Source: Owenia fusiformis (Eukaryota; Annelida; Polychaeta; Sabellida; Oweniidae). Taken from it: a stretch of 64,000 nt of DNA. Below the pieces are notes generated by a model, which saw only the letters and a list, made by a program, of their open reading frames with translations, ran no database searches and was not told where the DNA came from. Location of the stretch: contig CAIIXF020000012.1 in assembly GCA_903813345.2 (NCBI GenBank), positions 16,734,020-16,798,019 on the forward strand. The letters are read 5' to 3'. Position numbers and translations under genes: made by a program. Shown one piece after another: positions 56,492-64,000 of the stretch. Within the stretch, counting starts at the first letter, position 1, and every line of letters begins with the position of its first letter.

Positions 56492-58386
56492 TTACTCATC
56501 ATCAGTTTCATCTTCCTCATCACTCCCTGGTATTGGGATACAATTTTTGATATTTTTGAAGTGACAGATATTTTTGTAATAATCGTGGAAGTCTTCAGGT
56601 ATGATGCCTTTGGTACAAAGGGAGAGCAGGTCTCTATATTTTGGTGTTGATATGGGGAGTTTTGACTTGTATCTTGCAGTGAGTGCTTCATCCCAAGGAT
56701 TTTCATTTGTCTTTCTTGAATGTTTGAAAACACGGATTTCCATGAATTGTGCCGGGTCAAATGTGTAGTTTACGAATATTGAGTTGTCTACTGATTTTCT
56801 GCTTTGTATCCACTTTACTTTTAGCCAATTTACTCTTTCGTTTTTAGTTGATATTTTCATATTAGTACAATATCTGTTCATAAATTTTTTCACATCTTTG
56901 ACATCGTGATACTTAATAGGCACTACATAGTATGGATTTTGTTTTCTTGCCATGGCAATGACAGTGTGCCATTGCGATGGCACGTGTACATCTGTGCATT
57001 TTTTTGCGTGCTCAATGGTGGCATGTGCTGAGTCGCACTCCATGGAAGAATGGCCCGACTCTAAAAATTTATGATTGATTTCTTCCAAATTAGGACATTT
57101 CTGTAAGGCATATTTATTACCAACTGCAACAAACTGATTTCTATTCTGACCACCACAGGTGTCAGAATAGAATGTTATATATTTTAGTTTTGGGTTTGAT
57201 GCTGTAACTGACAAAATGGTTTTCATTAAACATGTTGAGATTTCACAAGATCCTCTACCAGCCTGAGTTTCATCCCAAACATAACATATTGTGTCACCAT
57301 TGCCAAGGGAATACACAGACAAATTGTATGCATGGAGTTTCCTTGAGTAAAACAACTCTCCCGCTAATGTACTTGGTGTTTCTAGAACTGATTGTAAGTC
57401 AAAGGTTGCTGTATACGATTCCTTTTCTGTCTTTGCTTTCATTTTGTCTTTTTCCTTCTCTTCTCTTGCCTTGATTTTATTTTCTTGATGCTTTTCATAC
57501 TTTAGTTTTGTTTCATCATCCAATGTGCCCATGTCACTTTTAGTTTTATAGACTGTACATAATGTACATTGATCTTTTTTGGGCTTAAAAAATGACAGAT
57601 TATACTCATCACAAAAAATCTGACGGTACTTGTAAATAGATACAGGTTTTTTAGAATCTACTCCACACTGCTTTTTATACAGATCATGCATTTTACTTAT
57701 TGTCAGACCTTTTGACAAGTACTTTCTCTTTGTATGTTTTCTCGTATAGTGGCTTTCCATTGTAGGAAAAGACTCAATATGTCTTCTAACATGATCTATA
57801 TCTGATTTTGATGTTTTTATACCTGGTGTATGTTTCCCGCGTTTATCCTCACCTCCAAAAGTACCGAATGCTGATTTGTTTTTCAGGGTATAATGGACAA
57901 CTTTTTTAGAAATGTCAAGTGTGGAAATGAAGAATTCTCCACAGATTCTGATTCTTTCTCCATTTATCTTGAAATAGTATTTGTATGTATTAAGCTTGGG
58001 ACGTTTAAGTTCTTCTTGTTTCTGTCGACGTATGGCATCCACTTTATCTATGTTCTCACAAATGAAATCCCTCTGTCTTGAACTGCTTCCTAAAGCATAG
58101 TATTGATCAAATATCCCGTGTCTTTGCTCATCTGTAATTTTCGTGGTGCATTTATATGTACACTTTGAACAATCAATACTTCGTAAGCGTCTTGCTTTTC
58201 TTATTTTTCCAGTTGAAGAAATGTATTCTTGACCAGACATTCGTTTGCTTTTTCTCTGATTAGACTTCCACATTTCTGGATTTTTCTGCTTTTTTCTAGA
58301 TGATTTTGATTTTGGTGGCGTCATATATTCTGCACTCTTATGAGGAGTAAAATTCGATACATTTGGAATTTGAGCTGACTTTGGTT
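56492..58386 (-). CDS. Large uninterrupted ORF of an uncharacterised (DUF7869-like, RNase H-fold-like) family
   Basis: There are 610 codons from ATG 58324, and the frame stays open upstream to about 58386, where a LINE poly(A) begins, so the true N-terminus is probably lost. It begins with a basic region (KNPEMWKSNQRKSKR). A Cys pair CTLC (253, 256) precedes a Lys/Glu coiled coil (270-302). A likely catalytic-fold core follows: ATFDLQSVLETP (Asp309), VWDE (350-352), YSDTCGGQNRN (Asp388) and ECDSAHATIE (Asp431). The tail is acidic. The spacing suggests a transposase/RNase H fold, but I cannot prove activity. It is intronless with no stops, unlike most of the window. The family label is from memory. 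Confidence 0.65.
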
Positions 58387-59151
58387 GTTTTTTTTTTTAT
58401 ATTTCCTTTATTTCATAATACATCATACAAACAGATACAGGGCCTACGCCGAAGCATTATTGGCCCTGTTGAAGTAGTTACAATATAAGTTAAAATAGGT
58501 CATAATGTAAAAATGATAGATATTGAACATATTTATGACCATGAAAATAATCTTGAAAACATGAAGACAGGTCAGAGATATGTGTATAAATTAATGAATA
58601 TTGGACTATTTAACTTCCTTGACAATAGAGTGTAAAAACTCGGCTGTTAATTCAATAGCCTTTTTATTTGTAATTGTGTCAAGAGAAGGATCTGCAAAAA
58701 GTAAAAAGTCTACCCTGTCCTCCTGTTTTCTATTATTAAAAGAGTTTAAATTAAAGGATGGCAGTCCCCCTAGTTCTCTGTGAAAATTGAGTCTTTGAGT
58801 GTTAAAAAGAGGGCAATGGAGCAATAGGTGTTTGGTTGATTCAGTAGAGTGACCACATTTACATTTGGCATTTGGAATATTTTTGAAGTTATGTGTAAAA
58901 AGATGCTGCCTAAAAATGAGATCACATCTCGTTTTATTTAAGACAATTTCTTTATCTCTGAATAGGTTTAATCTTGGGGTTGTGAATTCTTTCTTTTTCC
59001 CATTCAAAAATGTTCTAATTTTATACTTAAATGAGTTGCGTGAGTGTGCTTGTTTCAGTTCATCAGGTAAATTATCCCATAATTTAATACTGGATAAAGC
59101 TGTAAACTTTCTAAGTTTAGCAGATGCTTTGAATGGGATCTTAAAATCATT
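58387..59151 (-). pseudogene. Non-LTR retrotransposon (CR1/Jockey-like), 3' part with poly(A)
   Basis: A T-run at about 58388-58400 (poly(A) on the coding strand), with AATAAA 15-20 bp upstream, marks the 3' end. The ORF (59151-58606) has IKLWDNLPDELKQ and, near the C-terminus, CKCGHSTESTKHLLLHCPLF, the Cys/His motif of these ORF2 proteins. The protein continues at 63638 beyond a 4.5-kb insertion. The element lies in the same orientation as, and against the 5' side of, the 610-codon ORF. Confidence 0.8.
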
Positions 59152-60189
59152 CACTGTGCAAAATGTGCGATATCTCCTGTTTTATTTCAGGAGATTTGCA
59201 TAAATAGTTTGCAAATCTCCTTAGAATCCCCTAAAATATAGTCAGATATCAAATGTTTAATACGGACAAATTTGAGTATCATACCACCTATATCAAATTA
59301 TTTGATGGTATGTCAAAGAATAGGTCCCAAATTATACTAATTTAAATGGAGATATGATCAGGAGATTTGCTATCTATATTAAATATCTTCTGTCTATACT
59401 CTTAAAAACTGACTATATCTTACTATTCATACAGTACTGGATATACACAACAGGAGATATGCAGCCTATTCTGTGCTAGAGACAGCTTGTTTCAGCTTAT
59501 ATCAGGAGATACTCCCAAATCAGACCCCCAAAACAGGAGATACTCTAACTATACGAAATGACGTCATCAGGTCTCATTGCTTGCAGCGCTAATAAAGTAA
59601 AATCACTTATCTAGCTTATTAACCACAACTTAAATATTTAAGCTATTAGATAAACAAATTGGAGAAGCGTATCCCTTCTCTGTTGTCTATTAATAAAGTG
59701 AATTGTCATTAAGATAATTAACTTTGTGATTTTAACATTCAGTGAGGTAAAATGTATGTACAAAAGTTAATAAGTATTAGTTACACCATTGTTCAAAACT
59801 GTTTTCTATAATTTTATATCATAGTACCCCACACAAGTACCATTAGATTAATCCATAAATTATAACAAACGGATTAATGTAAACTTGTCACGTGGATTTC
59901 TAAATAGAAACTACTTTATCAAAGGGACTATAATCTGGTGGTTTTTCAGATTTTATAAACACATTGTTTGAGATAACTAAATTGTTTTTTAACACTTATA
60001 ATACAGCAGATAAAATAGATAACAGAAAACATGAATTGTGAAATATAAGAGAATACACGTTGTTTAACAAAGGGCATACAGATTGTAGATTGTATCTGTG
60101 TAATATGGAGCCTTTGTTCTCTAATGTAAACTCGATCTGAAGGTGAGACAATGTAGTAAAACCGAGTGGAAAACTCATTCATTAAAATA

Positions 60190-63060
60190 GTATCTTTCCA
60201 CAGAATTGATGGATTTAATTCAAAACTAAGTCATGACGGTTCTAAGTTCCAATCCATTAACTTTAATAAACGGATTAGTTTTCAAAACTCATTACACTGA
60301 AATTTAATAATTAGGGATTAAACATTTATGTTAGCATTTTGCTCTGACATGTCTCAAGATGTTATTTAAATCATTTCCCAATACTGCTCAATATTACAGA
60401 ATATATGACATTTACAATGGTATGCATCATTCTACAATAATATGCATTGATTCAATATCCCGAATCCCAATAGCTGCTCAATATTCAGTGTAACTTGACA
60501 TTTACAATGGTGTGCATCATTTCAACAATAGTATGCATTGATTGAATATCCCAATTATTACTCAATATTATTGTATAAAATGACATTTTAATGGTATGCA
60601 TCATTCCACAATAGTTCGCATTAATTGATTTTCCCAATTACTGCTCGCTCAATATTACAGTATAAAATGACATTTACAATGGTATGCATCATTCTACAAT
60701 AATATGCATAATGGAATTTCCCAATTACTGATCAATATTACAGTGTAAAATAGAAACAAATGTATTACTGAGACCAATCTGATGTTTACCTCAGATAATC
60801 TAGATAGCATAGAACATGAATTATGAAGTATTATGTTTCATGCGCTTGTTCTTGTATCTCTAAATGTGACATTAAATTTATGCATAAACTCTAACAATTG
60901 GATTAATATAAAACTCAATGTGAAAGAGAAACAATGCAGTACATGTAAAACCGAGAAGAAAACTTATTCAAATTAAAACAGTAACTTTCCACAGAGTTGA
61001 TGGATTTATTTCAAAATTTAACACAATGTTTATCATAGCGTTGGGGACATTATGCCATCAAATTTATTTTAAAGCATTCATTTGCAAATAATTTTTATTG
61101 GAACTTAGAACCGTCAGTTGTAGAAATTAATCCATTAACTTTAGTAAACGGATTAGTTTTTCTCATTCCACTGAAATTGAATAATTAGGGATTAAACATT
61201 TATTTTAGCATTTTGCTCTGACATGTCTCAAGATGATATTTACATCATTTCCTGATTACTACTCGAAATTACAGAATATATGACATTTACAATGGTATGT
61301 ATCATTCTACAATAGTATGCACTGATTCAATATCCCGAATCCCAATTACTGCTCAATATTCAGTGTAACTTGACATTTACAATGGTGTGCATCATTTCAA
61401 CAATAGTATGCATTGATTGAATATCCCAATTATTACTCAATATCATTGTATAAAATGACATTTTAATGGTATGCATCATTCCACAATAGTTCGCATTAAT
61501 TGGTTTTCCCAATTACTGCTCGCTCAATATTACAGTATAAAATGACATTTACAATGGTATGCATCATTCTACAATAATATGCATTAATGGAATTTCCTAA
61601 TTACTGATCAATATTACAGTGTAAAATAAAAACAAAAGTATTACTGAGACCAATCTGATGTTTATCTCAGATAATCTAGATAACATAGAACATGAATTAT
61701 GAAGTAGAGGAAAACTTATTAAAATTAAAACAGTAACTTTCCACAGAGTTGATGGATTTATTTTAAAATTTAACACAATGTTTATCATAGCGTTGGGGAC
61801 ATTATGCCATCAAATTTATTTTAAAGAATTCATTTGCAAATTATTTTTATTGGAACTTAGAACCGTCAGTTGTAGAAATTAATCCATTATGTTTAGTAAA
61901 CGGATTAGTTTCGAACGGATTAGTTTTTCTCATTTCACCGAAATTGAATAATTAAGGGATTAAACATTTATTTTAGCATTTTGCTCTGACATGTCTCAAG
62001 ATGTTATTAACATCATTTCCCGATTACTGCTCAATATTACAGAATATATGACATTTACAATGGTATGCATCATTCTACAATAGTATGCATTGATTCAATA
62101 TCCCGAATCCCAATGGGAGCCAGGACTCGCATAGATGGCAGTTAATTACTAGGTTGTTCTCCACAACTGGCCCATTGGTTTATGTGTAAATATTGCTGTT
62201 TTGAAACTTCAAATTCTCTACATATATCAAATAAATATCATATTTTCCTTCATCATTATTTACAAACATGTTTTAAGATTCAAAATTAGAAGTTTTGGAT
62301 ATTTTCAATAAAATTTATCTTGGGAGATTTAGAACATTTTTTACATGTTAAAGTATGCTATTTAACCTACTGAATTTTTCGCCATCTATTGACAGTCCTG
62401 AAGGCCATTACTGCTCAATATTCAGTGTAACTTGACATTTACAATGGTGTGCATCATTTCAACAATCGTATGTATTGATTGAATATCCCAATTATTACTC
62501 AATATTATTGTATAAAATGACATTTTAATGGTATGCATCGTTCCACAATAGTTCGCATTAATTGATTTTCCCAATTACTGCTCAATATTACAGTATAAAA
62601 TGACATTTACAATGGTATGCATCATTCTACAATAATATGCATTAATGGAATTTCCCAATTACTGATCAATATTACAGTGTAAAATAAAAACAAATGTATT
62701 ACTGAGACCAATCTGATGTTTATCTCAGATAATCTAGATAACATAGAACATGAATTATGAAGTATTAAGTTCCATGCAATTTACTTGCATCTCTAAATGC
62801 GCCAATGAGATGTGTTATAAACTCTAACAAACGGATTAATTATCAATGTAAATTTGTCATGGTGAAATTCTAAATAGAAACAGGTTTGTCGCAAAGACTA
62901 ATCTAGTGTTTATCTCTGATATTTTAAACAAATTGTTTGAGATTACTAAACTGTTTTTAACATTAAATAGCTTTTCTTTTCAGGTGTCAACAATCTGCAG
63001 AGTAAAACCGATCGAGAGGAAAACTCAATAATTAAAAAAATAACTTTCTATGGAGTTGAT
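60190..63060. repeat. Higher-order tandem repeat inside the CACTG element
   Basis: Large units (about 790 and 750 bp, then a longer partial one) each start near CTTTCCACAGARTTGATGG (60195, 60982, 61738; variant 63044). Within each, about 90-bp sub-units repeat around GACATTTACAATGGTATGCATCATT. AAACGGATTA recurs throughout. Confidence 0.8.
62115..62410. mobile_element. MITE of about 290 bp nested in the repeat core
   Basis: The insert is bounded by inverted TGGnnnYCAGGACT...ATAGATGGC (about 28 bases). It interrupts CCCGAATCCCAA/TTACTGCTCAAT, whose empty form is visible at 61337. A 2-base AT duplication is possible. Superfamily unknown. Confidence 0.7.
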
Positions 63061-63637
63061 CAATTAAATTCAAAATTTAACACAATGTTAATCATAGCAT
63101 TAGGGACATTATACAATTAAATGTATATAAAAAAATGAACTCAAAAATTATTTTTAAGGAAATAAGAACCCTCGGTTGTAGAAAATTAATCCATTCACTC
63201 TAACAAACGGATTAATTATCAATGCAAACAAGTCATCAATCATTAATAAGCCAGATAAGTTACAGAAATAAGATGTGATGACGTCATTTCGTATAGTTAG
63301 CGTATCTCTTGTTTTTAGAACTCTGATTTAATAGTATATCCTGATATATGCTAGAAGAAGCTGTTGTTCATAGAATCGGCTAGTATATCCTTTCTGTAGA
63401 TATGATAGAGTGGTAGACAAACTATATGTTAGCCTTGATATATAACACAGCTTATATTAGTTCATATTTAGTAGAGTGGCAAATAGTACTAACTATACTA
63501 GTTGTCCGCCAAATATCTTGATATAGCATGTGTCTATACAACACGGGAGATACGGGAGATATTTCACACTATGACAGTTGATATTAGAGCATAGTTAACA
63601 GGATATTCTATTACTATATAGCCTTTTTTGCACAGTG

Positions 63638-64000
63638 ATTGCTACGACGAAGTCTTTGGTGGGTTACCTGATTCTTATACTGTTCAAAAACATTTGAAAC
63701 ATATGAAGGCATCTTATAATTATTTACAAAGTCAAACATAAAAACTAGTTTTTTTTCTTTTCTTCGATTGGATAAGGATCTCCATCCAAGACATGCCATC
63801 ACCTTCTCAGAGTTTGACCCTTGGATGCAACCACTTACAATAAGACCCGCTCTATATTGGACTCTATCTAAACTTGCTAAGAGGTTTAGATTTGCGCTGT
63901 CAAAAATAATATTGCCATATTCGAGATGTAGGAGAATGAATGCCATGTAAATTGTCTGTAAGTGTTTTGATCTTACTGAAAATTTGAGTGCTTTTAATGG
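63638..64000 (-). pseudogene. Non-LTR retrotransposon, upstream part continuing past the window
   Basis: FILLHLEYGNIIFD, then RVQYRAGLIVSG, LGWRSLSNRRKEKKL and LRRSN. When the CACTG element and one AAT copy are removed, this runs in frame into DFKIPFKASAK at 59148. The 5' end lies beyond position 64000. Confidence 0.8.

Larger units (their letters stand above)
59149..63640. mobile_element. CACTA/EnSpm-type (CACTG) element, 4.5 kb, with long inverted ends and tandem-repeat core
   Basis: Element 59152-63637 begins CACTGTGCAAAA, ends TTTTGCACAGTG, and is flanked by ATT on both sides (59149-59151 and 63638-63640). Removing it restores the LINE reading frame (R-S-N-D-F). Imperfect inverted ends extend about 450-480 bp (for example CTATACGAAATGACGTCATC at 59552 and its inverse near 63290). 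The ends carry many AGGAGATA/TATCTCCTG motifs, like CACTA subterminal repeats. No transposase was seen, so it is non-autonomous. Confidence 0.85.

Overview
The window is gene-poor, AT-rich animal DNA built mostly from transposable elements (TEs) at different stages of decay. Spliceosomal introns, dispersed and tandem repeats, and protein families expanded in marine invertebrates (YqaJ-type nuclease, SAP, BEN, DIRS-order and Gypsy retrotransposons, a MULE-like SWIM/C48/PHD protein) suggest a lophotrochozoan, most likely a mollusc. The (CCGTCCGTTCGT)n tract followed by GGGCAATAACTC fits a mollusc but does not prove it. No bacterial or organellar signature was seen.

Layout. 14-8533: an almost complete PAT-like (DIRS-order) tyrosine-recombinase retrotransposon on the minus strand. 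It has split direct repeats A1 / B1-A2 / B2, a gag that appears to contain introns, RT-RNase H-methyltransferase-like-YR coding, and three younger DNA-transposon insertions (one Chapaev-like, two nested hAT-like). 8534-13100: a THAP-like scrap, a YqaJ fragment, an 833-bp foldback element and decayed exons of a SAP-containing TE-like gene. 13700-24050: two damaged copies of one Gypsy lineage, each with a C2H2 zinc-finger exon just downstream of integrase, plus a Gypsy gag-protease piece, a CCCH/RT retroelement and a LINE fragment. 24400-34600: mostly non-coding nested DNA transposons, with a 2.7-kb element carrying palindromic subterminal sites, mariner-like inverted ends and CCATGG arrays. 34640-36250: a third Gypsy-plus-C2H2 copy. 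37500-42700: hairpins, MITEs and a three-exon BEN-domain gene whose 2-kb intron is filled with tandem repeats. 43690-46660: two oppositely oriented arrays of one minisatellite around a (CCGT/TCGT)n and 150-bp repeat core. 46480-49200: a spliced MULE-like gene with SWIM, Ulp1/C48 protease and PHD parts. 52230-53770: a decayed nuclease-like/CXC gene. 56490-58390: a 610-codon open frame of an uncharacterised family, cut at its N-terminal side by a LINE. The LINE (58387 to the window end) is itself split by a 4.5-kb CACTG-ended element with about 450-bp inverted ends and a higher-order repeat core.

The three strongest leads are the PAT-like element with its repeat architecture readable base by base, the recurrent Gypsy-integrase/C2H2-exon architecture (three copies), and the SWIM-C48-PHD MULE-like gene. 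Apart from the BEN gene, and possibly the MULE-like gene and the 610-codon frame, nothing looks like an ordinary host gene. All calls rest on reading the sequence; no database search was run.
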